A stretch of 64,000 bases of DNA from Actinomycetaceae bacterium (GTDB lineage Bacteria > Actinomycetota > Actinomycetes > Actinomycetales > Actinomycetaceae). The DNA lies in assembly GCA_030537735.1 (NCBI GenBank), contig JAUNVG010000007.1, forward strand, positions 40,957 to 104,956, written 5' to 3'. Positions within the stretch are counted from its first letter, which is position 1. Each line of letters begins with the position of its first letter. The notes below the pieces were generated by a model. The model had not been told where the DNA came from, ran no database searches, and worked only from the letters and a program-made list of their open reading frames with translations. Below are positions 7,414 through 15,907 of the stretch, piece after piece. The position numbers and the translations under genes were made by a program.

Positions 7414-8331
7414 ATGACCACTCTCCACGCCCTCGTCGTCGGAGAAGCACTGGTTGACATCGTCCAACGTCCGGACGGTTCCAGTGAGGAAATCCCCGGC
7501 GGATCCCCCGCGAACGTGGCCCTCACACTGGGACGTTTAGGGCGACCGGTAGAGCTGGTTACGTGGCTGGGGGCGGACGAGCGCGGCGAAAAGGTAGCTG
7601 AGCATTTACGTGATTCGCAAGTATTCCTCGGATCGGCTTCCTGCATGGCGCCCGCGACCTCCACTGCGGTTGCCACTATTGGCCAGGACGGGGCCGCCAC
7701 CTACCAGTTCAACCTGGACTGGCAGGTTCCCGCCACCGAACTAGACCCGGCAACTATCGTGGTTCACTCCGGTTCCATCGCTGCCACCGTTGAACCCGGG
7801 GGTAGTCAGGTGGCAGAGTTGTTGCGTCGGGCTCGCACGCAGGCAACCATCACCTACGACCCGAACGCGCGGCCCACCATTATGGGGGACGCGCAAGTGG
7901 CATTGCGCCGGGTGGAAGAAATCGTCGCCGCCGCGGACGTGGTAAAAGTTTCCGACGAGGACGTGGAGTGGCTTACCGGCGGTGCCGACGTTGACGAAGT
8001 GGCACTGAAGTGGGTGGAAGGTGGGTGCCCACTGGTGGTGGTCACTTGCGGGCCGCGTGGTGCTAGTGCGTTCTTCCCCGGTGGTCGAGTGGATGTGCGT
8101 TCCCCGGAAGTGGACGTGGTGGACACCGTGGGGGCGGGTGACTCATTCATGGGTGGCTTGATTGATGCTTTGTGGGCTGAAGGCTTGCTGGGGGCGGACC
8201 GTCGTCAGGCGTTGAGTGAGATCAGTCGGGATCAGGTTCAGCGCGTGGTTGATCGAGCTACCGCAGTGTCGGCGGTGACGGTCTCGCGCGCGGGGGCGAA
8301 CCCGCCGTGGAGTAGTGAACTAGAAGCGTAA
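7414..8331 (+). CDS. PfkB-family carbohydrate kinase (fructokinase-like)
   Basis: This 305-aa cytoplasmic sugar kinase shows the N-terminal signature GGSPANVALTLGRLGRPVEL and the C-terminal active-site loop DTVGAGDSFMGGLI with the catalytic Asp. SDEDVEWLTGG in the middle is typical of fructokinase and ribokinase relatives. ATG 7414 follows AGGAGC. It lies 34 bp downstream of uppS and may be cotranscribed with it. Substrate is inferred only by family; fructose is the commonest for this subgroup. Confidence 0.88.
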   Translation: MTTLHALVVGEALVDIVQRPDGSSEEIPGGSPANVALTLGRLGRPVELVTWLGADERGEKVAEHLRDSQVFLGSASCMAPATSTAVATIGQDGAATYQFNLDWQVPATELDPATIVVHSGSIAATVEPGGSQVAELLRRARTQATITYDPNARPTIMGDAQVALRRVEEIVAAADVVKVSDEDVEWLTGGADVDEVALKWVEGGCPLVVVTCGPRGASAFFPGGRVDVRSPEVDVVDTVGAGDSFMGGLIDALWAEGLLGADRRQALSEISRDQVQRVVDRATAVSAVTVSRAGANPPWSSELEA

Positions 8332-8470
8332 ACGCTCGCGAGGCCGCGGCCATGCCCGCAGCGACGTGAGCGGCAGCCAGCGGCCGGCACGTGCAACGTC
8401 GGCACTTGCAACGCCAGCTCTTCGATCGCAGGCACTCACAACGCCTGCATCGGCGGGGTGCCTATCCAAG

Positions 8471-8494
8471 ACCCAGCCGCCTTCGGCGGCGGGT
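8471..8494. terminator. hairpin between convergent pfkB-like gene and xseB
   Basis: GCCGCC-TTC-GGCGGC with flanking CCC/GGG forms a compact GC-rich hairpin in the convergent spacer. It has no long T run, so termination efficiency is uncertain. Further upstream (8388-8455) the spacer contains three loosely similar GGCAC..GCAACG words. Confidence 0.45.
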
Positions 8495-8505
8495 AGCTAA
8501 AGGCG

Positions 8506-8727
8506 CTAGTTGGCGCCCTCACCGGCTGCTTTGGACAGTTTCGCTTCCGCCTGGTCAAGGATCTGCTGGCAGCGCGCCGCCAAAGCTTCCCCCCGCTCCC
8601 ACATCGCCAGGGTCTCCTCTAACGGAGTAGACCCAGCTTCCATGGCTCTGACAATCCCCACCAACTCGTCACGAGCAGCTTCGTAGGGAAGCTGCGCCAC
8701 GTCCTCGTTACGGTTTTCTTCACTCAT
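8506..8727 (-). CDS. xseB: exodeoxyribonuclease VII small subunit
   Basis: This 73-aa protein matches XseB in its core: PYEAARDELVGIVRAMEAGSTPLEETLAMWERGEALAARC, two helices that bind the large subunit. With XseA it degrades single-stranded DNA to oligonucleotides. I chose ATG 8727, preceded by GGAAGAAAATAAAG; a longer frame exists upstream but overlaps xseA. The N terminus has a short acidic, Asn/Glu-rich leader. The reading frame ends with AAGEGAN. Confidence 0.92.
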   Translation of the reverse strand: MSEENRNEDVAQLPYEAARDELVGIVRAMEAGSTPLEETLAMWERGEALAARCQQILDQAEAKLSKAAGEGAN

Positions 8728-8743
8728 CTTTATTTTCTTCCTA

Positions 8744-10048
8744 CTACTGGTCTTCGTTCGAAACAGTTTTTTCTGCGGCGCCGGAAGTACCAAACACCGT
8801 CACAATCATCGACCCGCGGGCCAAGGTGGCTTCCAAAATATTGCCTTTCGACACTTGCTCCACATCCGTCACCACTCCCACGCCGGGGGCTTTAATAATC
8901 GAATAGCCCCTCTCCAGCGTTGCTTGCGGAGACATCGCCCGAAGCGCCGCGCGGGCCTGGGTGAGCTGCTGACGCTGGTCTCCAAGATGGGCGGCGAAGC
9001 GGTGCCGCAGGGTTTGGCGCGCCTGTTCCAAACCGGCGCGGTGCGACTGTAGGGACGCGGCGGGGGAGGCCAGCACCGGGCGGGCGGTAATCAACTCCAA
9101 GCGTTCTCTTTCCAAGTTCAGGCGGTGCTGGACTCGTTGACGCAGCGCGGCCCGAGCCTGCGCCAAGCCTTCCTTTTCCTGCTGCAGGTCGGGAACCACT
9201 TTGCGAGCCGCGTCAGTGGGGGTAGAGGCCCGCAGGTCAGCCACGAAGTCCAACAAGGGAGCGTCCCCTTCGTGTCCAATAGCGGAAACCACCGGGGTGC
9301 GGGTAGCGGCGGCGGCGCGCACCAAGCGTTCATCGGAAAACGGCAGCAGGTCCTCCACTGACCCTCCGCCGCGCGCAATAACGATCACATCCACGTGGGC
9401 AAGAGCATCTAACTGCGCCAAAGCGTTGGTGACGGCTCCAACCGCGCGCTGTCCTTGCACTTCGACTTCGCGGATTTCAAAGTTCGCTCCCGGCCAACGC
9501 GCGGTGGCGTTCACCAGGACATCATCTTTAGCTTTAGCGTTACGCCCGCAGATCAGCCCAATACAGCCAGGCAGGAACGGAAGGGGGCGTTTGCGTCCAG
9601 CGTCGAACAGTCCTTCGGCCTGTAGTCGGGCGCGTAACTGTTCTATCTGCGCCAGCAAGTCCCCGGTCCCAACCAGGTGGATTTGGCGTGCCTCCAGGTT
9701 GAAACGGCCCGACCTCACCCAGAAATTGGGGTGGACTTGGGCAACGACGCGCGCTCCGGCTTGGAGCCCGGGGGCGCCGGCAATGACATTACTGAAAGCC
9801 GTCATGTCCATGGAGGCGTCAGCTTGCAGGTCACGCACCGTGAGGAACGACATGCGAGTGCCGGGACGCTGGTTGTACTGCACAACTTGGGCTTCGATCC
9901 AAAGCGGATCTAAACGCCCGATGTAGGCCTCCAGGTTTTGCGCTAAAAGCCGCAGTGGCCACGGGTTGTCCTGGGTGGTTTCACGAGCCAGGCGTGCCAG
10001 TGGTTTAGGTGGCTGGGGTTGTTCATTCACCCTTACAGGGTGCCACAT
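8744..10048 (-). CDS. xseA: exodeoxyribonuclease VII large subunit
   Basis: This 434-aa catalytic subunit has an N-terminal OB-fold (IEAQVVQYNQRPGTRMSFLTVRD) and the nuclease core with CGRNAKAKDDVL, DVIVIARGGGSVEDLLPF and VVSAIGHEGDAPLLDFVADLRASTPTDAA. A long coiled-coil follows to about residue 380. It lies 16 bp upstream of xseB in one operon. The start could be ATG 10048 or GTG 10030; neither has a textbook ribosome site, so the first six residues are uncertain. Confidence 0.94.
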   Translation of the reverse strand: MWHPVRVNEQPQPPKPLARLARETTQDNPWPLRLLAQNLEAYIGRLDPLWIEAQVVQYNQRPGTRMSFLTVRDLQADASMDMTAFSNVIAGAPGLQAGARVVAQVHPNFWVRSGRFNLEARQIHLVGTGDLLAQIEQLRARLQAEGLFDAGRKRPLPFLPGCIGLICGRNAKAKDDVLVNATARWPGANFEIREVEVQGQRAVGAVTNALAQLDALAHVDVIVIARGGGSVEDLLPFSDERLVRAAAATRTPVVSAIGHEGDAPLLDFVADLRASTPTDAARKVVPDLQQEKEGLAQARAALRQRVQHRLNLERERLELITARPVLASPAASLQSHRAGLEQARQTLRHRFAAHLGDQRQQLTQARAALRAMSPQATLERGYSIIKAPGVGVVTDVEQVSKGNILEATLARGSMIVTVFGTSGAAEKTVSNEDQ

Positions 10049-10138
10049 AACGCGCGCGTGGTGGTCACTGAACCGGCATGCTGTGGATAAGGCGGGTCAT
10101 AAAGTTGCACCAAAGTTGTTGCTGGGTACGCTTAAGGG

Positions 10139-11149
10139 GTGAGCACCGAAAGAACTATTTTATTGGCCGCCCCGCGCGGCTACTGCGCGGGAGTGGACCG
10201 CGCGGTGGATGCGGTTGAGAAGGCTTTGGACCTGTATGGCCCCCCGATCTACGTGCGTAAAGAGATTGTTCACAATCGTTACGTGGTGGAAACCTTGTCC
10301 GAACGTGGGGTTATTTTCGTGGACGAAACCAGTGAGGTTCCCGAAGGAGCCAGAGTGGTGTTCTCCGCCCACGGAGTGTCCCCGGCGGTGCACGCCGAAG
10401 CTGCGGGTCGGAACCTGGCGACGATTGACGCCACCTGCCCGCTGGTGACGAAGGTGCATAAGGAAGCGGTGCGTTTCGCTAAGGATGATTTTGACATCAT
10501 CTTGGTCGGCCACGACGGGCACGAAGAAGTTGAAGGCACCCAGGGTGAAGCCCCCGAACACATTCAAGTGGTGGGAACCCCCGATGAGGTCGACAACGTG
10601 GTGGTGCGTGACCCGGACAAAGTGGTGTGGTTGTCCCAAACTACGCTGAGTGTGGATGAGACGAAAGAAACCGTGGATCGGTTGCGTGAGCGTTTCCCGA
10701 ACCTGCACAACCCGCCCTCGGATGACATTTGCTACGCCACCCAGAACCGGCAGGAAGTGGTTAAAACCATTGCGCCGCGAGCCGATGTGATGATCGTGGT
10801 GGGGTCAGCTAACTCCTCTAACTCGGTGCGCTTGGTGGAAGTGGCTTTGGACGCGGGCGCAGGGAGTGCCCACCGCATTGATAAAGCTAGTGAACTGGAC
10901 CCGCAGTGGGTGGGGCACGCTAACACCGTGGGGCTCACCTCCGGCGCCTCGGTGCCAGAAATCCTGGTGCGCGAAGTGATTGAACGCTTAAAGGAACTGG
11001 GGTTCCCACAGGTGGAGGAGGTGCGCACCCGCACCGAAACCATTACGTTCGCGTTGCCTCGTAACCTGCGGGGCGCGTTGAAAGCCAAGGGCGGGGAAGA
11101 AAAGGACGCTTCCGGGCGGCGCAAGCCCGCACCCGGCCACACCTGCTAA
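10139..11149 (+). CDS. ispH: 4-hydroxy-3-methylbut-2-enyl diphosphate reductase
   Basis: This 336-aa iron-sulfur enzyme performs the last step of the MEP isoprenoid pathway, making IPP and DMAPP. The three cluster-binding cysteines are visible at about Cys16 ([11 protein letters not shown]), Cys100 (DATCPLV) and Cys198 ([11 protein letters not shown]). HxxT/SN substrate motifs such as [11 protein letters not shown] are also present. The start is GTG 10139. The C-terminal 25 residues are Lys/Gly-rich and extra to the core. Its stop overlaps the stop end of the convergent rmuC by 4 bp. Confidence 0.96.
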   Translation: MSTERTILLAAPRGYCAGVDRAVDAVEKALDLYGPPIYVRKEIVHNRYVVETLSERGVIFVDETSEVPEGARVVFSAHGVSPAVHAEAAGRNLATIDATCPLVTKVHKEAVRFAKDDFDIILVGHDGHEEVEGTQGEAPEHIQVVGTPDEVDNVVVRDPDKVVWLSQTTLSVDETKETVDRLRERFPNLHNPPSDDICYATQNRQEVVKTIAPRADVMIVVGSANSSNSVRLVEVALDAGAGSAHRIDKASELDPQWVGHANTVGLTSGASVPEILVREVIERLKELGFPQVEEVRTRTETITFALPRNLRGALKAKGGEEKDASGRRKPAPGHTC

Positions 11150-12228
11150 TCGTCTGCACTGGCTTGCCCCATTTGCAGACTGCGGGTGCGCACATCCACC
11201 GGCGGCAACGGGTCGGGAGTACGAGTAGCGAGGGCGGTAACCGCCCTGGTGGAGGCCGCTAGTCTTTGTTCGAACGATCCCACTGCCGCGTTGTAGGTAT
11301 CAACCGTGGTCGTTAGGTTGGCTCCTAGTTTCGCCAGGTGCCGGGCCAATACTTCCATGCGTTCGACCATGGTGCGTCCTAGTTCCACAATGGTCTGCGC
11401 ATCCTCATCCAAATGCTGGCGCGCCCACAAACTACCCACCGACCGCAGTAGCGTCATCAGCCCGGCGGGCCCTACTATCACTATTCCCGTTTTCAACGCG
11501 TCTTCAAACAGTGCCGGGTCGGCGTCGAAAGAGGCGGACAGGAGGGCTTCGGACGGCAGATACATCACTACCGTGTCAACCGCGCCAGCCACCACTTTGG
11601 CGTAGTCGCGCCGCGCCAGTTGCCGCATGTGTGCACGCACCGCGCGGGCGTGTTCTTGCATGAGGGCGTAGGCCTCCTCGTCATTTTCGTGCGCTTGGAG
11701 GTAGGCGTCCAAGGGCACTTTCGCGTCGATCACGAGGTGGGCGTCGGTGGGTAGGTGGATCACTGCGTCGGGACGGGATGCACCCGCGTTGTGCTGCATT
11801 TGCAGGGAAAAGTCGATGTGTTGGCTGAGCCCGGAGGCTTCCAGTACGCGCTGGAGGCTGGCTTCGCCCCAGGTGCCGCGTTTGGGGGCTTGCCGCAGAG
11901 CATTATCCAACCCCTGGGTGGCTTCCAAGATGAGCCGGTCGGTTAGCTGGGTTTGGCGTAGTTGCTCACGCAAGGTGGCAACGCCGGCGCTGTGGTGGTT
12001 TTCTAACTGGGTTAGACGCGCGTTTAGTTGCGTCACGCCTTGGGTGAGGGGGGCGAGGTCGCGGGCGATCTGCACCGCGGTGTCGGTGGTAGGCGTGGCG
12101 GTGGGCGCGTTGTCGGCGGTGTGGCGATGCCACCAGACGGTGGCGACGCTACCGAGGATGATTCCCAGGCAGAGTGTGAAAGCGGACATAATCCAGGCAA
12201 AGCTAGTCATATTCCCATGAAACACCAT
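11146..12228 (-). CDS. rmuC: DNA recombination protein RmuC family
   Basis: This 360-aa protein has an N-terminal membrane helix (about residues 10-30), a coiled-coil region, and the RmuC nuclease-like domain with [38 protein letters not shown] and [10 protein letters not shown]. RmuC proteins limit inversions at short inverted repeats. ATG 12228 is the longest start; an ATG six codons later (12210) is equally possible, preceded by GGGA. It converges on ispH with a 4-bp overlap, so termination must occur inside the opposing gene. Confidence 0.9.
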   Translation of the reverse strand: MVFHGNMTSFAWIMSAFTLCLGIILGSVATVWWHRHTADNAPTATPTTDTAVQIARDLAPLTQGVTQLNARLTQLENHHSAGVATLREQLRQTQLTDRLILEATQGLDNALRQAPKRGTWGEASLQRVLEASGLSQHIDFSLQMQHNAGASRPDAVIHLPTDAHLVIDAKVPLDAYLQAHENDEEAYALMQEHARAVRAHMRQLARRDYAKVVAGAVDTVVMYLPSEALLSASFDADPALFEDALKTGIVIVGPAGLMTLLRSVGSLWARQHLDEDAQTIVELGRTMVERMEVLARHLAKLGANLTTTVDTYNAAVGSFEQRLAASTRAVTALATRTPDPLPPVDVRTRSLQMGQASADD

Positions 12229-12270
12229 GGTTGGGACATTTCAATGAAGCAGCTCGCTGTGGGGGAGTAC

Positions 12271-12358
12271 GCGCAACCTGCGTGGTGGGGCCCGCGCCCG
12301 GAACGCGTGCTTGGTCGAGTGCGCGCAACCTGCGTGGTGGGGCCCGCGCCCGGAACGC
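12271..12358. repeat. 36-bp direct repeat, two copies with period 52
   Basis: The 36-mer starting GCGCAACCTGCGTGGTGGGG is found at 12271-12306 and again, identical, at 12323-12358, in the divergent spacer between rmuC and the esterase gene. The 16 bases between copies differ from those flanking. It may be a slipped-strand duplication or a regulator-binding tandem. Confidence 0.8.
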
Positions 12359-12430
12359 TTGCCTGGTGCTCACCCTCAGCGCGGGGGAGTATTATTTTTT
12401 CGCTGATCATTTCTTTAGGGGGTAAATCCA

Positions 12431-14062
12431 GTGTCCCTATTATCGTGGTGGTGGCCACTGGGAACCACCATTGCCACCGCACTATTCGGAATCCTAAGCG
12501 CACTGGTGCTGGTGCGCCCCGCGTGGAAGGCCCGCTTCGCTGGCGCCGTGGCGATGGTGCTCAGCGCGTCCCTGGCGGTCCTCACCGTGGGGCTTACCTC
12601 CAACCTGAAAATGGGGTTCGTGGAGAACCTAGACCACGTCGCTAACCTGTTAGCGGCAGATGACACGCCCGCTAAAACCGTTGACCACCCGGCCCTGCCA
12701 CCGGCTGAGGACGGCTCCTTAGGGGAGGACACTGCGCCCTCGTCAGCTCCCGAATGGAAACTGAACTTCGCCCCGTTTTTCTCCCCGCACACCCAGCAGG
12801 CGCCGTTCACCGGGCCGGAGTCGAAGGTGGAAAGTTCGATCACGGTGTGGCTGCCTGAGGATTACTCTCCCACCGACGGTAAAACGTATTCGGTGATCGA
12901 GTTCCTCCACGGGCTGCCGGGTTCGGCGAAAGGAGTGGTGGAGGCTCTGGATTGGGAGAACACTTACCGCGAACTCATTGAAGCTGGAACAATCGGACCA
13001 ACGATTTTCGTCATGCCTGACCTGCTTTCCAGCCAGGGGGAACCCCAGTGCCGGGACCTGCAGGGACAGCCGCAGATGGAAACCTGGGTGACTCGTGATG
13101 TGCCTAAGGCGATTCGCTCCAACTTCCCCAACGTGTCCGACAAACGCGCGGACTGGGTGTTAGCTGGGATCTCTGCGGGAGCTTACTGCAGCGCGAACCT
13201 GAGTTTGCGCTATCCGCAGACTTACTCGGCGGGGCTGTCGTTTTCCGGTTACGACCGCCCCCTGTTAGGGCCGTTGTCCGACTCAGATACGCACACGAGG
13301 CTAGAGAACACGATCTCCGCGATGGCGGCTACTTTGGACCATCCTGCGGCGCTTTATATCGCTGCTACCGAGTCCGACCCTGACGCGGTAGAAATGCTTA
13401 ACAACGTGGCGGCCCGCGCTCGCGGACACCTGCGTTTAGCCACGCACGTGCAGTCAGATGGGGGACATTCGTGGGCTACTTGGGGCAAGCAACTACCAGC
13501 AGCGCTCGCCTGGTGGCGCGGGTTGCCCGCTGACGGTGTCAAGGCAGGTGAGGACGGCTCTGCGCCTGCGAAACAGCCTCTCGCGGCGGTTGGCGGTGAC
13601 GACTTTGTGCCGGTGGTCGCTAAAACACAAGGGCCATTTACCTTAACGGGCAGCGGAACGGTTGTAGCCGTGTGGGGACTGGCGCTGCTTTTGGCGGGGT
13701 TCGCTATTTTCACCGGAGGGCGAGGGCGGCGCGACTTCGTCGACCAAGAAACCGCCCCTGGTCTAGCAAGTTCCCCGCGCCGCGAAAGTGACGTTCGCCT
13801 TCCAAGTTCCCCGCGTCGCGAACCCGCCGCTGATCTAGCAAGTTCCCCGCGTCGCGAAAGTGACCCGCCTCGCGAACCCGCCCCCGCCCGGCGGTGGCCC
13901 TCGTGGCTGAGTCCGTGGTGGGTACTGCCGCGAAACCTATTGACGGTGGCGGTAGCGGCGATCACCATCGCCGTGGCGATGCTGGTGACGATCAACGCTG
14001 ACTCCGCGTTCTTCACGTCATTTTCAGACCTGTCGTCCGGTTGGCGCACCATGTTCCCCTGA
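12431..14062 (+). CDS. membrane-anchored alpha/beta-hydrolase esterase
   Basis: This 543-aa protein starts with three hydrophobic segments (about residues 5-60), then an extracellular alpha/beta-hydrolase domain of the esterase-D/antigen-85-like type. That domain shows VIEFLHGLPG, the nucleophile elbow AGISAGAYCS and a late DGGHSWATWGKQLP giving the His. Another membrane helix lies near 395-415, and a final helix near the C terminus is preceded by a Pro/Arg/Ser-rich linker. The linker contains three 12-residue repeats with core SSPRRE. GTG 12431 has a G-rich ribosome site upstream. The likely job is a cell-envelope ester hydrolase or acyltransferase; substrate unknown. Confidence 0.82.
   Translation: MSLLSWWWPLGTTIATALFGILSALVLVRPAWKARFAGAVAMVLSASLAVLTVGLTSNLKMGFVENLDHVANLLAADDTPAKTVDHPALPPAEDGSLGEDTAPSSAPEWKLNFAPFFSPHTQQAPFTGPESKVESSITVWLPEDYSPTDGKTYSVIEFLHGLPGSAKGVVEALDWENTYRELIEAGTIGPTIFVMPDLLSSQGEPQCRDLQGQPQMETWVTRDVPKAIRSNFPNVSDKRADWVLAGISAGAYCSANLSLRYPQTYSAGLSFSGYDRPLLGPLSDSDTHTRLENTISAMAATLDHPAALYIAATESDPDAVEMLNNVAARARGHLRLATHVQSDGGHSWATWGKQLPAALAWWRGLPADGVKAGEDGSAPAKQPLAAVGGDDFVPVVAKTQGPFTLTGSGTVVAVWGLALLLAGFAIFTGGRGRRDFVDQETAPGLASSPRRESDVRLPSSPRREPAADLASSPRRESDPPREPAPARRWPSWLSPWWVLPRNLLTVAVAAITIAVAMLVTINADSAFFTSFSDLSSGWRTMFP
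13767..13858. repeat. in-frame 36-bp repeats in the esterase linker
   Basis: CAAGTTCCCCGCG(C/T)CGCGAA occurs at 13767, 13803 and 13839 with an exact 36-bp (12-codon) period. It encodes repeated SSPRRE in the Pro/Arg-rich linker between two membrane helices. The copies differ at few bases, so expansion is probably recent. Confidence 0.8.
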
Positions 14063-14106
14063 TTGGCGTTTCCCGGCAGCATGGTTGGTGTCCTAGACTG
14101 TTAGGC

Positions 14107-15192
14107 GTGGCTTTAACTATTGGTATTGCAGGACTGCCCAACGTCGGCAAGTCAACTCTTTTCAACGCGCTCACCCGCGCCACCGTCCTCGCCGCGAACT
14201 ACCCGTTCGCCACTATCGAACCGAACGTGGGCGTGGTGCCGCTGCCGGATGCTCGCCTGGGGGAGCTGGCGAAGATGTTCGGCTCCGAACGCATCCTTCC
14301 CGCGACGGTGTCTTTCGTTGACATCGCGGGCATTGTGCGGGGCGCTTCCGAGGGCGAGGGGCTGGGTAACCAGTTCCTGGCTAATATCCGCGAAGCTGAC
14401 GCGATCTGCCAGGTGACGAGGGCGTTCAACGACCCCGACGTGGTGCACGTCGATGGGAAGGTCAGCCCTAAGGACGATATTGAAACGGTTTCGACCGAGC
14501 TGATCTTGGCGGATATGCAGACTTTGGAAAAGCAGATCCCGCGGTTGGAAAAAGAGGTGCGCGCTCGCCGCACTGAACCCGAGGTGCTGGAGACTGCGCG
14601 CGGCGCATTGGCGTTGTTGGAGGAAGGGACGCTGGTTAGTGCCGGTGCGGATAAGGCCGGGTTGGACCGTGAGGTGCTGGCCACTTTCCACCTGATGACT
14701 GCTAAGCCGTTCATTTACGTGTTCAACATGGATGCCGACGGCATGGAGGACAAGACACTGCAGCAGGAGTTGCGTGACTTGGTGGCTCCGGCGGAAGCAG
14801 TGTTCTTAGATGCGCAGTTCGAAGCGGAGCTGATCGAGCTGGACGAGGACGAGGCGCGCGAAATGCTGGCAGATGCCGGCCAGGAGGAGTCCGGGTTGGA
14901 TAAGTTGGCGCGCGTGGGGTTCGACACGTTGGGTTTGCAAACGTATCTGACTGCCGGGCCGAAAGAGGCGCGTGCGTGGACTATTCACCGTGGTTGGACG
15001 GCGCCGCAAGCAGCGGGAGTGATCCACACGGATTTCGAGAAGGGCTTCATCAAGGCTGAAGTTATCTCTTTCGACACCCTCATGGAGGAAGGTTCCATTG
15101 CGAATGCCCGCGCTCACGGCAAGATGCGCATGGAGGGTAAAGACTACGTGATGGCTGACGGTGACGTAGTCGAGTTTAGATTTAACGTATAA
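14107..15192 (+). CDS. ychF: redox-regulated ATPase YchF (OLA1 family)
   Basis: This 361-aa Obg-like P-loop protein has G1 GLPNVGKSTLFN at about residues 9-20, NYPFATIEPNVG, the DIAGIVRGASEGEGLGNQFL switch region, YVFNMD in the NTP-specificity region, and a C-terminal TGS domain ending VEFRFNV. It hydrolyses ATP and associates with ribosomes. I chose GTG 14107, where family similarity begins. Oddly, its last eight codons use AT-rich forms (TTT AGA TTT ... GTA TAA), unlike the rest of the gene. The same peptide is encoded with GC-rich codons at 17924-17947; see the findings. Confidence 0.95.
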   Translation: MALTIGIAGLPNVGKSTLFNALTRATVLAANYPFATIEPNVGVVPLPDARLGELAKMFGSERILPATVSFVDIAGIVRGASEGEGLGNQFLANIREADAICQVTRAFNDPDVVHVDGKVSPKDDIETVSTELILADMQTLEKQIPRLEKEVRARRTEPEVLETARGALALLEEGTLVSAGADKAGLDREVLATFHLMTAKPFIYVFNMDADGMEDKTLQQELRDLVAPAEAVFLDAQFEAELIELDEDEAREMLADAGQEESGLDKLARVGFDTLGLQTYLTAGPKEARAWTIHRGWTAPQAAGVIHTDFEKGFIKAEVISFDTLMEEGSIANARAHGKMRMEGKDYVMADGDVVEFRFNV

Positions 15193-15232
15193 CGTTATTG
15201 ACGCGCTGCGTTATGTGTCGTAGCATGTTTCT

Positions 15233-15517
15233 GTGATCAGGTCGTTCGGGAATCGGGAGACAGAGCGCCTGTGGAATCGTGAATCTGTTCCTAGTTTGGA
15301 TTCGCGTATTTTGCGGGTGGCGCTGCGCAAACTTCGCCAGGTTGGTGCAGCTCAGTCTCTAGACGATCTTCGCGTACCGCCAGGAAATCGACTAGAACTT
15401 TTGAAAGGCGACCGCGAAGGGCAGCACAGTATCCGAATTAACGACCAATGGCGGATCTGTTTTAGATGGACTGACGCGGGACCAGAGGAGGTGGAGATCG
15501 TTGACTATCACAAATAA
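15233..15517 (+). CDS. higB: HigB/RelE-family toxin
   Basis: This 94-aa small basic protein matches the HigB branch of the RelE/ParE toxins: an N-terminal MIRSFGNRETERLW segment, a central VPPGNRLELLKGDREGQHSIRINDQWRICFRW and a terminal VEIVDYHK. It would be an mRNA interferase acting on translating ribosomes. The start is GTG 15233, 40 bp after ychF. It overlaps the antitoxin gene by 17 bp in toxin-first order, the usual higBA arrangement. Confidence 0.93.
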   Translation: MIRSFGNRETERLWNRESVPSLDSRILRVALRKLRQVGAAQSLDDLRVPPGNRLELLKGDREGQHSIRINDQWRICFRWTDAGPEEVEIVDYHK

Positions 15518-15803
15518 GCTGGCGCCTATTCATCCAGGTGAGGTATTGATGGAGGACTTCATCAATGAGCTCGGAGTGACGCAACATAAAGTAGCGGTAG
15601 GAATCGGTGTACCGCCACGGCGGATTAACGAGATTGTGCACGGTAAGCGGGCCATCACGGCAGATACTGCCTTGCGGCTGGGCACATATTTTGGTACCAG
15701 CGCGCAGTTTTGGCTCAACTTACAAACTCAATACGATCTCGACGTTGCCGAAGATAAGCTTGGCGCTCAGCTAGCTGATATCAAGCCGCTGGTAGCGGTT
15801 TAG
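15501..15803 (+). CDS. higA: HigA-family helix-turn-helix antitoxin
   Basis: This 100-aa antitoxin of the HigA/VapI addiction-module family has an N-terminal IHPGEVLMEDFINELGVTQHKVAVGIGVPPRRINEIVHGKRAI, an XRE helix-turn-helix, followed by TADTALRLGTYFGTSAQFWLNLQTQYDL. It neutralises the neighbouring HigB and probably represses their shared promoter. Translation appears to start at TTG 15501, inside the toxin gene, implying coupling. Confidence 0.94.
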   Translation: MTITNKLAPIHPGEVLMEDFINELGVTQHKVAVGIGVPPRRINEIVHGKRAITADTALRLGTYFGTSAQFWLNLQTQYDLDVAEDKLGAQLADIKPLVAV

Positions 15804-15907
15804 ATTGCTATCTTTACCTAATTCCTGAGAATTTAAGGAAATGGCTAGAGCAGAACCAACAATAATTTGCTTGCCACTACAAAAGTTCAGATAAAGGAAT
15901 TTTTTAA

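Noticed and set aside
9201..9926. 241-codon open frame opposite xseA
   Set aside because: It is antisense to a clear XseA coding sequence; its Arg/Ser/Ala content reflects the opposite strand's codons.
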